Shown in pieces: positions 16,299 to 24,762 of a DNA stretch of 64,000 bases. Numbering within the stretch: the first letter of the stretch is position 1; every line of letters starts with the position of its first letter. The notes beneath the pieces were generated by a model. It made no database searches. It saw only the letters and a program-made list of their open reading frames with translations, and was not told the DNA's origin. The stretch is from JASHPR01 sp963842355 (GTDB lineage Bacteria; Actinomycetota; Actinomycetes; Streptosporangiales; Streptosporangiaceae). Location of the stretch: NCBI GenBank assembly GCA_963842355.1, contig CAWJGC010000004.1, forward strand, positions 1,302,001 through 1,366,000. The letters are read 5' to 3'. Position numbers and translations under genes: made by a program.

Positions 16299-17292
16299 TG
16301 CCGCGAATGTTCCGCTCCGGTCGGTCAGGGTCCTGGTCACCGGCGCCGGAGGGCCCGCCGCGGTCTCGGTCATGAAATCGCTGAGCGCCGACCCGTCGGT
16401 GACCCTGGTCGCCGCGGACATGGATCCCTGGGCGGCGGGCCTCTACCTGGTGCCCCCGGAGGCGCGGACGCTGGTCCCGGCCGGTGACGAGCCGGGGTTC
16501 GCCGAGGCCGCGCTGGCCCGGTGCGCCGCGATGGGCATCGACGTGCTGATCCCGACGTGCGATGCCGAGCTGCGTCCGCTCGGCCGAGCCCGCGCTGACT
16601 TCCGCCAGGCCGGCGTCGAACTGCTGCTGGCTCCCGATCAGGCGCTGGACGTGTGCCTCGACAAGCTCGCCCTGGCCGGGCGCTGCGCCGGGCCCGTGCC
16701 GGTGCCGCGGACCGAGCGCCTCGACCAGGTGGCTGACCCCGAGTCGTGGGCCTACCCGGTCATGGTCAAGCCGCGCCGCGGGAGCGGATCGCGGGGCATC
16801 TGCGTGGTCAGGTCGGCCCGGGACCTCGCGCGGATGGACGCCTCGGCCGACTTCCTGGTCCAGGAGTACCTCCCCGGCACCGAGTACTCCATCGACGTGC
16901 TCGCCGACGTCACCGGCCACGTGGTGGCGTCCGTGCCCAGGGTCCGCGAGCGGGTCGACTCGGGGGTGTCGGTCGCCGGCCGCACGCTGCACGACCCCGA
17001 ACTGGAGCGGCTCGGGGCCGCCGTGGCCGCCGCCACCGGCCTGACCTACGTCGCCAACGTGCAGTTCCGCCGGGACGCCGGCGGGCGGCCCGCCCTGCTC
17101 GAGGTGAACCCGCGCTTCCCCGGGACCATGCCGCTGACCGTGGCCAGCGGCGTCGACATGCCGCTGATGGCCCTGGACTCGCTGCGCGGCCAGCCACTGC
17201 CCGCCCGCGCCGACTTCCGTGACGTGGCCATGGTCCGCTACCTGGAGGAGCGGTTCATCGAGCTCGGCGAGGTCCAGAAGGTGGCCGCGTGA
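16288..17292 (+). CDS. ATP-grasp domain protein
   Basis: A 334-residue ATP-grasp enzyme. An N-terminal Rossmann-like preATP-grasp domain (VLVTGAGGPAAVSVMKSL) is followed by the grasp fold with nucleotide-binding PVMVKPRRGSGSRGI, VQEYLPGTEYSIDVL and the metal-binding LLEVNPRFPGTMP. These enzymes join a carboxylate to an amine or other nucleophile through an acyl phosphate. The closest pattern is the CarB/PylC-like group, and the substrate is unknown. The start overlaps the deacetylase gene by 11 bp, with GGAGG upstream of ATG 16288. Between a deacetylase and a glycosyltransferase it could add an amino acid to a freed amine, but nothing in the sequence proves that. Confidence 0.87.
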   Translation: MPRSAANVPLRSVRVLVTGAGGPAAVSVMKSLSADPSVTLVAADMDPWAAGLYLVPPEARTLVPAGDEPGFAEAALARCAAMGIDVLIPTCDAELRPLGRARADFRQAGVELLLAPDQALDVCLDKLALAGRCAGPVPVPRTERLDQVADPESWAYPVMVKPRRGSGSRGICVVRSARDLARMDASADFLVQEYLPGTEYSIDVLADVTGHVVASVPRVRERVDSGVSVAGRTLHDPELERLGAAVAAATGLTYVANVQFRRDAGGRPALLEVNPRFPGTMPLTVASGVDMPLMALDSLRGQPLPARADFRDVAMVRYLEERFIELGEVQKVAA

Positions 17293-17314
17293 GCGAGCGC
17301 GCGGGAGGCAGAGC

Positions 17315-18043
17315 GTGACCATCCTCGTTCCGCTGGATGAAGATCATCACGTCCACTCGACCTTCTCCGACGACGCGGTCAGCACGCCGGCCGAGAACGT
17401 GGAGGCCGCGCGGCGGCGGGGGCTGCGAGCGATCTGCCTGACCGATCACGTGCGCCGCGACTCGGCGTGGGTGCCGGAGTTCCTGGACGCCGTGGACGCG
17501 CTGCGCCCCGTGCCCGGCCTGGCCGTCCTGGCCGGGGTGGAAGCCAAGATCCTGGACCGAACCGGCCGGCTGGACCTGCCGGACGGGATCGGAGGGCTGG
17601 ATCGCGTTCTGATTGCTGATCATCAGTTTCCCGGCGATCTGGGGCCGGTCGATCCCTCCCGGATGCGCGACGCGGTGCTCGGCGGCCTGGTCACCGCGGG
17701 GGAGGTGATCGAATGCCTGGTCGACGCGACCGCGGCCGCGCTGACGGTGCCGGACCAGCCGCAGCTCGCCCACCTGTTCAGCGTCCTGCCCAAGATGGGC
17801 CTGGACGAGTCCGCGGTGCCGGACCACGCCATCGCTCACCTGGCCCGGCAGGCCCGGCTCGCCGGGGCGCGGCTGGAGGTCAACGAGAAGTGGTCCTGCC
17901 CGTCGGCTCGCACGGTCCGGGCGTTCGCCGAGGCCGGCGTGCAACTGGTGGCCAGCACCGACAGCCACGACTGCCGTGACATTGGCGTGTACGCCGCGGT
18001 CCGGCACATCGCGGACGGCGCGTTCTCCGGCGCGGGGCCGTGA
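17315..18043 (+). CDS. PHP-domain metal-dependent hydrolase
   Basis: A 242-residue PHP (polymerase and histidinol phosphatase) domain. Metal ligands are visible in DEDHHVHSTFSDD (HxH), ICLTDHV, the central GVEAKI and the C-terminal STDSHDCRDIG. Stand-alone PHP proteins are phosphatases or phosphoesterases, including histidinol-phosphatase. Here no histidine pathway genes are near, so a sugar-phosphate or other phosphoester is as likely. GTG 17315 is chosen for the GGAGG 6 nt upstream and because homology begins there. The following glycosyltransferase gene overlaps its stop. Confidence 0.85.
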   Translation: MTILVPLDEDHHVHSTFSDDAVSTPAENVEAARRRGLRAICLTDHVRRDSAWVPEFLDAVDALRPVPGLAVLAGVEAKILDRTGRLDLPDGIGGLDRVLIADHQFPGDLGPVDPSRMRDAVLGGLVTAGEVIECLVDATAAALTVPDQPQLAHLFSVLPKMGLDESAVPDHAIAHLARQARLAGARLEVNEKWSCPSARTVRAFAEAGVQLVASTDSHDCRDIGVYAAVRHIADGAFSGAGP

Positions 18044-19539
18044 TGACCCAGTTCCTGCTCGGCGTCAAGTGGCTGCTGGTGGCGTTCGTGCTCCTCGGCG
18101 CCGTACCGCTGCTGGTCGCCAACTACCAGTTCCTGCTGGTCGCGGTGCATTTCCGGCGGCTGCACTACGGCAAGTGCCGGCCGTATTTCCCGCGCATGGC
18201 GATCCTGATCCCGGCGTGGAACGAGCACGCGGTCATCGGGCCGTCGATCGACCGCCTGATGAAGCTGGAATACCCGCGGGACCGCCTGCGGATCTACGTG
18301 GTCGACGACGCGAGCACCGACGCCACCCCGCAGGTGATCCAGGCCAAGGCGGCCGAGTATCCGGGCAGCGTGTTCCACCTGCGCCGGAACCAGGGCGGCG
18401 AGGGCAAGGCCGCGACCCTCAACCACGGCCTGAACGTCATCCTGGCCGACGACTGGATGCAGGCCATCCTGATCATGGACGCGGACGTCATCTACGAGCC
18501 CGATTCCCTCCGCAAGATGACCAGGCACCTGGCCGATCCCAAGGTCGGCTCGGTCACCGCCTACATCAAAGAGGGCAGCCAGCCCGGCAACTTCATGACC
18601 AGGTTCATCGGCTACGAGTACATCACCGCCCAGGCCGCCGCCCGGCGCAGCCAGGACGTGCTCGGCGTGATCGCCTGCCTGGCCGGCGGCGCGCAACTGC
18701 ACTCGCGGGAGAACGTCGAGGCGGTGGGCGGCCGGGTCGACACCAGCACGCTGGCCGAGGACACGGTCACCACGTTCCGGACCCAGCTTTCGGGGCGGAC
18801 GGTCATATTCGAGCCGCACGCCACCGTCTGGGCCGAGGAGCCGGGCAACATCGTCGGGCTGTGGAAGCAGCGGCTGCGCTGGGCCCGCGGCAACGTCCAG
18901 GTCACCAGGATGTTCAAGCGCGTCTGGTTCCGGCACCAGGCCGGAAACCGGCTCGGCAGCATCAGCTTCGGCCTCATCTGGTTCTGCCTGCTGCTGCTGC
19001 CGGTTTTCATGGTCTGCGCCTCGGCGTCGCTGGTCACCCTGTACTTCATCGACTTCGCGCTGGCCTGGACCGCCTTCCACATCCTGTGGCTGACCAACGT
19101 GATCACCTATATCTTCATCACGTCCTTCGCCCTGCTCATCGACCCGGTGGTCGGGCGGCGGGTCTGGCGCCAGGGGCTGCTGTTCCCCGGGGTCGTCAAC
19201 GTGCTGATCCTGCTGACCGCCGTACTGCCCGGGCCCATGGCCTGGCTGTCCCGCGAGATCCTCGGCGCGGCCGGGTTCACGCCGACCAGCGGCTGGGTCC
19301 ACGGCATCGAACTGTTCACCTACATCTGGCTCGCGGCCTGCATGGGCGTCGCGTACCTGGGCAAGGTCGCCGAGCCGCGCCGGCTCGGCCGGGTGCTCAG
19401 CCCGTTCTTCGTCTACGTCGGCGGCTACGGCCCGCTGCTCTGCGCCATCACCACGGCCGCCTACTGGAAGGAATTCCGGGGCGCCGAGCAGAAGTGGGAC
19501 AAGACCGAGAAGACCGGCAAGGTGGCGGCGCCCGCGTGA
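18043..19539 (+). CDS. processive membrane glycosyltransferase, family 2 (PgaC/BcsA-like)
   Basis: A 498-residue integral membrane glycosyltransferase. Helices at the N terminus (about 5-35) flank a cytoplasmic GT-A domain with VDDASTDAT, the metal-binding IMDADVIYEP, the acceptor-site TLAEDTVT (TED-like) and QRLRW (Q/RxxRW), the full set for processive synthases of poly-GlcNAc, cellulose or hyaluronan. Four or five further helices (about 305-470) would form the export channel. ATG 18043 gives a TGATG junction with the PHP gene; GTG 18040 is the alternative. A polymer synthase beside a PIG-L deacetylase recalls poly-GlcNAc synthesis and deacetylation, which is an inference. Confidence 0.9.
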   Translation: MTQFLLGVKWLLVAFVLLGAVPLLVANYQFLLVAVHFRRLHYGKCRPYFPRMAILIPAWNEHAVIGPSIDRLMKLEYPRDRLRIYVVDDASTDATPQVIQAKAAEYPGSVFHLRRNQGGEGKAATLNHGLNVILADDWMQAILIMDADVIYEPDSLRKMTRHLADPKVGSVTAYIKEGSQPGNFMTRFIGYEYITAQAAARRSQDVLGVIACLAGGAQLHSRENVEAVGGRVDTSTLAEDTVTTFRTQLSGRTVIFEPHATVWAEEPGNIVGLWKQRLRWARGNVQVTRMFKRVWFRHQAGNRLGSISFGLIWFCLLLLPVFMVCASASLVTLYFIDFALAWTAFHILWLTNVITYIFITSFALLIDPVVGRRVWRQGLLFPGVVNVLILLTAVLPGPMAWLSREILGAAGFTPTSGWVHGIELFTYIWLAACMGVAYLGKVAEPRRLGRVLSPFFVYVGGYGPLLCAITTAAYWKEFRGAEQKWDKTEKTGKVAAPA

Positions 19540-19727
19540 CCAGCCACCTGGACCAGCCAGCGCGCCCAGACGAGCCGGCGTTCCCGGGCGCCCCGCCCTC
19601 GGCTCCGTCCTTCGACGACGAGATCCGCGCCGTCGTCCGTTACGAAAAGGGCCTGGCCGTCAAGGCGCTGCTGGCCATCGCGCTGGTCGCCGTCATCATC
19701 ACGCTCCGCGTGTACTTCTTCGGCTGA
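19536..19727 (+). CDS. small single-pass membrane protein of the glycosyltransferase operon
   Basis: A 63-residue protein starting at GTG 19536, which overlaps the glycosyltransferase stop by 4 bp. The first 40 residues are Pro/Asp-rich (AFPGAPPSAPSFDDEIRAVV), followed by one hydrophobic helix (ALLAIALVAVIITLRVYFF) at the C terminus, so it is tail-anchored. I do not recognise the family. Its coupling to the synthase suggests an accessory subunit, like the small PgaD-type partners of such enzymes, though no similarity to PgaD is claimed. Confidence 0.7.
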   Translation: MTSHLDQPARPDEPAFPGAPPSAPSFDDEIRAVVRYEKGLAVKALLAIALVAVIITLRVYFFG

Positions 19728-19762
19728 CGCCGGGCCCGGCCCGGGGCCAGCCCGGCCCGGGG

Positions 19763-19786
19763 CCAGCCCGGGTCGTCCCGGGCTGG
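19763..19786. terminator. bidirectional hairpin between convergent genes
   Basis: Perfect 10-bp stem CCAGCCCGGG / CCCGGGCTGG with loop TCGT, preceded by two CCCGGCCCGGGGCCAG-type direct repeats. It lies between the convergent membrane-protein and HAD genes. There is no T-run, as is common in high-GC actinobacteria. Confidence 0.7.
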
Positions 19787-19792
19787 CGCGGC

Positions 19793-21382
19793 TCAGCGTC
19801 CGGCCGCTTCGTCCTGCCAGGCGTCGATCAGCGGCACCAGGTCCGACAGCCGCGTGATGACCGCGTCGGGCTCGGCGTCGGCGAACGCGGGCACGTCGGC
19901 GTTCGGGACCAGGACCGCGCGCATCCCGGCCTGCTTCGCGCCGTACACATCGTCGTAGGGCCGGTCCCCGACGAACACGCACGCGGCCGGGTCGGTCACG
20001 CCCACGGCCGCCATCGCGGCCCGGAACGCCTCCGGATGCGGCTTCGTCCAGTCGATCTCGCTGCTGTACACGGCGCCGTCGATCAGCCCCAGCACCCCGT
20101 CCCGGCCGAAGACCTGTTCGTGCATGTCCCGCGGCCACATGGTGTTCGACAGCACGCCGATCTTGATCCCGTCCGCGCGCAGCCGCCGGAACAGGTCACG
20201 GGCCTGCGGGTCGGTCCAGGTGTGCGGCTCCCAGGCCTGGAAGTAGCTGGCCAGGAACGCCGCGGTGGGCACCACCCCGGCGCGCTCGAAGACGTGGTCG
20301 ATGGTGGCGCTGCGGTGGTCGCGTTCTGCCGCGAGCCACAGTTCCCGCTCGGCGGCGTGAATGGCCGCCGCGTGCTGCTGCGCGCGCTCGCCGGCGAAGT
20401 GCGCCGCGCAGACCTCCCGCCACAGCGCCGCGTGGTCCACCGTGTGCCACGGGGTCAGCGTCCCGCCCCAGTCGAAGATGACCGCACGCACCCGGGCCCG
20501 CTGCACAGTCATGATCCACATCTTATGCGCGGCCGTGGCCCGGCGATCCCGCCGGACGGCCGGGCGCGGTGACCGCCGCCCGGGCGTGCCGGGGCCGGCT
20601 GGGTCCCACCGGAAGAACCAGGCCGACGCGAGAACGCCGGCCACGGCCCAGGCGGCGAGCACGGCGGCATCGCGGCCCGAGATCCACACCAGGCCGCCGC
20701 CGGCCTGCCGCAGCGCGGCGGTGGCGGCGTCGATGAGGGGCTGGGCCGGGAAGTAGCTGAGCACCGTGTTCACCCAGTGCGGCTCGCCGGTGGTCGAGCC
20801 GACCCCGCCGGAGAACAGGATCACCGGGAGATAAGTGATCATGAGGATGGGGGCGGCGCTCTGCGTGGCGGGGATCCACGCGGTCACGGCGGTGCCGACC
20901 GCCGCGCAGGCGGCCGCGCCCAGGGCGAACGTCACCGCCAGGCTCGCCACCGCGTCGCCGGCCAGCCTGACCTTGAACAGCGCCACGGCGGCGGTGATCG
21001 CGACCGCGACGCTGGCCAGGGCCAGCAGTACGGTCGCGACGATCTTTCCCGCGAAGAAGCACCAGGTCGGCAGCGGAGTGACCCGCCACCGCCGGAGCAC
21101 TCCCTCTTCCCGGCTGCTGACCAGCCCGACGGCGTGGCTGACGTAGGCGGTCACGACCAGCCCGAACACCGCGGCCCCGGCCAGCACGGCCGCCGCCGCC
21201 CGGGGACCGGAGTGGGCGGCGCTCGAGCGGAGGGCCAGCAGCAGCACCGGGATGACCAGGGCCATGATCATGGCGCGCGGGTTGCGGACCAGGAGCCGTA
21301 GCTGGTAGCGGATCTGGGCGGCGAGCAGCGGCCCGGCGGCGGCCGGCCGGGGAGCCGTACGGGTCACGAGCGGGTCAGCCAT
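19793..21382 (-). CDS. ABC-2 type permease joined in frame to a HAD-family hydrolase
   Basis: One open frame of 529 codons. Residues 1-270 from ATG 21382 (MADPLVTRTA) form an ABC-2 exporter permease with six hydrophobic segments, partner of the upstream ATPase. From about residue 288 (MWIMTVQRARVRAVIFDWGG) a complete HAD phosphatase follows: DWGGTLT with nucleophile Asp, VLSNTMW, KPHPEAF and FVGDRPYDDV. The two parts have unrelated jobs. An in-frame ATG at 20521 or 20512 could start the HAD gene separately. In the shifted frame a TAA at 20525-20523 lies one base before ATG 20521, so a single lost base upstream would explain the fusion. Either a real fusion or an assembly artefact. Confidence 0.75.
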   Translation of the reverse strand: MADPLVTRTAPRPAAAGPLLAAQIRYQLRLLVRNPRAMIMALVIPVLLLALRSSAAHSGPRAAAAVLAGAAVFGLVVTAYVSHAVGLVSSREEGVLRRWRVTPLPTWCFFAGKIVATVLLALASVAVAITAAVALFKVRLAGDAVASLAVTFALGAAACAAVGTAVTAWIPATQSAAPILMITYLPVILFSGGVGSTTGEPHWVNTVLSYFPAQPLIDAATAALRQAGGGLVWISGRDAAVLAAWAVAGVLASAWFFRWDPAGPGTPGRRSPRPAVRRDRRATAAHKMWIMTVQRARVRAVIFDWGGTLTPWHTVDHAALWREVCAAHFAGERAQQHAAAIHAAERELWLAAERDHRSATIDHVFERAGVVPTAAFLASYFQAWEPHTWTDPQARDLFRRLRADGIKIGVLSNTMWPRDMHEQVFGRDGVLGLIDGAVYSSEIDWTKPHPEAFRAAMAAVGVTDPAACVFVGDRPYDDVYGAKQAGMRAVLVPNADVPAFADAEPDAVITRLSDLVPLIDAWQDEAAGR

Positions 21383-22310
21383 GGGACGAGACCTTCTCTC
21401 GGTGCGGGGGTTCGGTGAGGGCCAGGTAGGCATCCTCGAGACTCGGCGGGGCGACCTCGAGGCCGGTGAGGTCGACCCAGTTGTCGCGCGCCCAGCCGAC
21501 CAGCGCGGCCAGGTCACCGGTCACGTCGGCGGAGTTCACCAGCAACTCGCGCCGCTCGGGGTCCACGTAGGCGGCCAGCGACCGGGGCAGGCCCCCGGCC
21601 GGCGCGCCGGCCGGCAGCCGGAACCGGATGACCGGCGCGGCCCCCCGCGCCCGCAACTGATCCGGGCTCGCGTCCGCGACCACCCGGCCGTCGGCGAGCA
21701 CGATCACCCGGTCGGCGAGGCGCTGGGCCTCTTCCATGTGGTGGGTGGCCAGGAGCACGGTCGTCCCGGCGGCGACCAGGCTCTGGATGACCGCCCACAG
21801 GTCGCGGCGCGCCTCGGGGTCGAGGGCCGTGGTCGGCTCGTCCAGGAACAGCACCTCGGGGCGGCCGATGACGGCCAGGCCCAGGTCGACCCGGCGGCGC
21901 TGGCCGCCGGACAGCGCGCCGATCCTGGTGCCCGCGTCGCCGCCGAGGCCGATCATCTCCAGCACCCCGGCGGTGGCCATCGGCTGCGGGAACAGCCCGG
22001 CGTACAAGGTGAGCGCCTCGGCCACGGTGAGCTGCGCGTCCAGGCTGGTCGACTGCAGCACCAGCCCGATCCGGGCCCGCCAGGCGCGGCCCGCCCGGCC
22101 GCCGCGTCGCGGGTCGCAGCCGAGCACCCGCACCGTGCCGTCGCTGGGGGCGAAGAATCCCTCCAGGATCTCGATCGTCGTGGTCTTGCCCGCCCCGTTC
22201 GGCCCCAGCACGGCGGTCACCTGGCCGGCCGGGACGTCGAAGCTGACGTCGTCGACCGCGGTGCAGCCGCCGAACCGCTTGACCAGGTGCCGGACCTCGA
22301 TGGCGGTCAA
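21375..22310 (-). CDS. ABC transporter ATPase (DrrA-like exporter)
   Basis: A 311-residue nucleotide-binding subunit energising the downstream ABC-2 permease. Walker A GPNGAGKTTT, the Q loop VLQSTSLDAQ, signature LSGGQRRRVD, Walker B VLFLDEPTTALD and the H loop LATHH are all present. A C-terminal domain follows, as in drug or lipid exporters of the DrrA type. The start is TTG 22310, which overlaps the stop of the upstream small gene as TTGA, so translation is coupled. The stop overlaps the permease start by 8 bp. Substrate unknown. Confidence 0.93.
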   Translation of the reverse strand: MTAIEVRHLVKRFGGCTAVDDVSFDVPAGQVTAVLGPNGAGKTTTIEILEGFFAPSDGTVRVLGCDPRRGGRAGRAWRARIGLVLQSTSLDAQLTVAEALTLYAGLFPQPMATAGVLEMIGLGGDAGTRIGALSGGQRRRVDLGLAVIGRPEVLFLDEPTTALDPEARRDLWAVIQSLVAAGTTVLLATHHMEEAQRLADRVIVLADGRVVADASPDQLRARGAAPVIRFRLPAGAPAGGLPRSLAAYVDPERRELLVNSADVTGDLAALVGWARDNWVDLTGLEVAPPSLEDAYLALTEPPHREKVSSHG

Positions 22311-22513
22311 CGCAGCGCTCCGCTGTCGCCCTTGCCGCCGATCACGCTGTGCCCGCGCAGCGCGGTGAGGCTGCGATAGCAGCCGATTGCGAGCACGACG
22401 CCGCCAACCAGGTCGAGAAGGGCCTTGCCCAGCACGATCCCGATGACGAGCAGCGCTGCGCCGACGACGACCGAGATGAACGGGTAGCGCCGGCCGAACA
22501 GGAGGAAGATCAT
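22307..22513 (-). CDS. small membrane protein upstream of ABC exporter
   Basis: A 68-residue protein with two hydrophobic segments (about 11-29 and 33-48; ISVVVGAALLVIGIVLG and LDLVGGVVLAIGCY), a short hydrophilic tail and no known motif. ATG 22513 is chosen because GGAG lies about 7 nt upstream; an in-frame ATG at 22525 lacks a ribosome site. The last codons overlap the TTG of the ATPase gene by 4 bp. It heads the exporter operon, divergent from the histidine-kinase gene. Function unknown. Confidence 0.65.
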   Translation of the reverse strand: MIFLLFGRRYPFISVVVGAALLVIGIVLGKALLDLVGGVVLAIGCYRSLTALRGHSVIGGKGDSGALR

Positions 22514-22726
22514 CGGATTCTCCATATCCGTGGTCTGCGGGGCCGGGGCGGTTGCCGCCGGTCTTGGATCAGGATCGCGATCGTGAGCCGGTCCGGTCTT
22601 CGGCGCAGGGATTGAACCGGGCGGCGAATTCGCGCTCCACCCTGGGGTGGAGTCCGGCCGCTTCCGGGTGGAGCCGCCCGGCTCGTGATCCATCGCCGGG
22701 CCGGCGCCGGGCCGCGCCGGGAGCCG

Positions 22727-22732
22727 TACGCT
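22727..22732 (+). promoter_or_regulatory. -10 box TACGCT before histidine kinase gene
   Basis: TACGCT ends 6 nt before ATG 22739 with no ribosome site between, the same leaderless layout as rph. The region to its left (22514-22726) separates two divergent transcripts and shows no other clear motif. Confidence 0.5.
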
Positions 22733-22738
22733 CTGAGC

Positions 22739-24030
22739 ATGGACTCCGATGGGCCAGCGACACCGACGCTGGCCGCGGTGCGGCGGGCCCGGGCCCACCG
22801 CGAGATGGTGTTGCGCCGGATGATGCCGCTGGGCCTGCTCGCCGTCGTGGTCGTGCTGGTCAGCGCGTTCCGGAATCACCCGGGTCCCGGGCTGCACGGC
22901 GGCTCGCTCGGCGTCCTGCTCGCGGTCCTGGGGATCGCGGTCGGCGTGCTGGGCACGCTCGGCCGGCGCCGCCGCGGAGCGGCGCAAGGGCCGCCCTTGA
23001 CGCGGGTGCCCGCGAGCCGCGAGATCCAGGCCTTGCAGATCGCGGCCCTCTCCGTGTTCATGCTTGGTTCGGCGACGCTGGCCTGGCTGCAGCCGAAGGG
23101 GCCGGCCTCATCGGGTTCTTCCTCGCGGTGGCCGTGGCGCAGCGCCTGATGGCGCCGCGCCTGGCGCTGAGCTTCGTGGTCGGGGGCCTGATCTTCCTGG
23201 TCGTTGCGGAGACCATCAGCAAGCCCCAGCACACGCCCGACCTGCCGGGTGTCCTGGGCGGCTTCGGCCTGATCGCCGTCTACACGCTGGTGTGGCTGGT
23301 CCGGCGGCTGACCGATAGCAGCTACCAGATGGAACGGCTGCTGGCCGAGCTGGAGCAGGCCCAGGAGGGGGAGATGCGGGCGGTGGCGCTGGCCGAGCGG
23401 CAGCGGCTGGCCCGGGAGATGCACGACGTGCTCGCGCACTCGCTGTCCGGCCTGGCCCTCCAGCTCGAGGGGGCCCGGCTGCTCGCGGTCAAGGGCCCGG
23501 CCGATCCCCGGCTGGCCGACGCGGTCGAGCGGGCGCACCACCTGGCCAAGTCCGGCCTGCAGGAGGCCCGGCGGGCCATCGGCATGCTCCGCGACGAGGA
23601 GCTGCCCGGCCCGGACCGGCTGGCGGCGCTCGCGGCCGAGTTCGCGCGCGACAGCGGCCTGTCCTGCGCGTTCACGGTCGACGGCGACCAGCATGAGCTC
23701 GATTCGCAGGCCCGGCTCGCGCTGTACCGGGTCGCCCAGGAGGCGCTCACCAACGTCCGCAAGCATTCCCGCGCCGACCGGGTCGAAGTGCACCTGGGGT
23801 ACGAGCCGCACGGTACCCGGCTCACGGTCGAGGACTTCGGCGCCGATGGCCTGGCCCCGCCGCCCGCCGCGGCGAGTAACGGGAACGAAAACGGCGGCGG
23901 GGGCAGCCGCGGCTACGGGCTGACCGGCATGCGGGAGCGCGCCGAGCTGCTCGGGGGCAGGCTCACCGTGACCCCGGCGAACCGCGGCTACCGGGTCGAG
24001 CTGTGGGTGCCGGCGGGAGACACAGCATGA
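22739..24030 (+). pseudogene. NarL-type sensor histidine kinase, frameshifted
   Basis: The N-terminal membrane half (MDSDGPATPTLAAVRRARAH onward, four hydrophobic segments) is read in one frame to ...LAWLQPKG. From ...GLIGFFLAVAVAQRLMAP onward the second half is in another. The second half holds the HisKA_3 helix with phospho-acceptor His (RLAREMHDVLAHSLSGLAL), LYRVAQEALTNVRKHS (N box) and GYGLTGMRERAELLGG (G box). One base missing in the G run 23098-23101 would restore one 431-residue kinase. Its stop overlaps the regulator start as ATGA. Ordinary function would be phosphorylation of the next gene's product; as written the kinase domain lacks its own start. Confidence 0.8.
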
Positions 24031-24716
24031 CGGCCCCGGTGCGCGTGCTGATCGCCGACGACCAGCGCGTCGTGCGCGAGGGGCTGGCGTTGCTGCTCGG
24101 GCTGCTGCCGCAGGTCGAGGTGGTGGGGGCCGCGGCCGACGGCGAGGAGGCCGTGACGCTGGCCACGGCGCTGCGGCCGGACGTGGCCCTGATGGACCTG
24201 CGGATGCCGCGATGTGACGGTGTCGAGGCCACCCGCAGGCTGCGCGACCGGGATCCGGGGATCAAGGTGATCGTGCTCACCACCTACGCCGACGACCGCT
24301 CGGTCATCGAGGCGCTGCGGGCCGGGGCCCGCGGCTACCTGACCAAGGACGCCGGCGCGGAGGAGATCCGGCAGGCCCTGCAGCAGGTGCTCACCGGGCA
24401 GGCCGTCATCGATCCCGCCGTGCAGCATCACCTGGTGGACGCGATCGCCGCACCCGTCCCGGACCCGCCGGCCGGCGCCGCCGACCCCGCGACCCGCCGG
24501 CGGCCGCTGCCCGACGGGCTGACGCCGCGCGAGGCCGAGGTGCTCCAGCTGATCGCCGACGGCCTGTCGAACCCGGAGATCGCGGGCCGGCTGGTGGTGA
24601 GCGAGGCGACGGTGAAGAGCCACATCAACCACCTGCTGGCCAAGATCTGCGCTCGTGACCGGGCTCAGGCCGTCACCTACGCCTACCGGCACGGGATCGC
24701 CTCGCCGCAGCAGTGA
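24027..24716 (+). CDS. NarL/FixJ-family response regulator
   Basis: A 229-residue transcription regulator. The receiver (1-120) has ADDQRVVREGL, phospho-acceptor Asp in VALMDLRMPR, VLTTYAD and the Lys in GYLTKDAGAEE. A GerE/LuxR helix-turn-helix follows near 170-225: LTPREAEVLQLIADGLSNPE, then VSEATVKSHINHLLAKI. ATG 24027 overlaps the kinase stop, the standard two-component layout. The nearby ABC exporter is a possible target, by analogy with neighbouring regulator-exporter pairs. Confidence 0.93.
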   Translation: MTAPVRVLIADDQRVVREGLALLLGLLPQVEVVGAAADGEEAVTLATALRPDVALMDLRMPRCDGVEATRRLRDRDPGIKVIVLTTYADDRSVIEALRAGARGYLTKDAGAEEIRQALQQVLTGQAVIDPAVQHHLVDAIAAPVPDPPAGAADPATRRRPLPDGLTPREAEVLQLIADGLSNPEIAGRLVVSEATVKSHINHLLAKICARDRAQAVTYAYRHGIASPQQ

Positions 24717-24762
24717 GGCTATAGTCCGGCGCAGGCAGGTTCCCGGGGAGGTGCGCCGTCCG

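Noticed and set aside
19728..19790. Small RNA gene in the GC-rich gap after the glycosyltransferase operon
   Set aside because: The visible structure is only a simple hairpin between convergent genes, best explained as a terminator.
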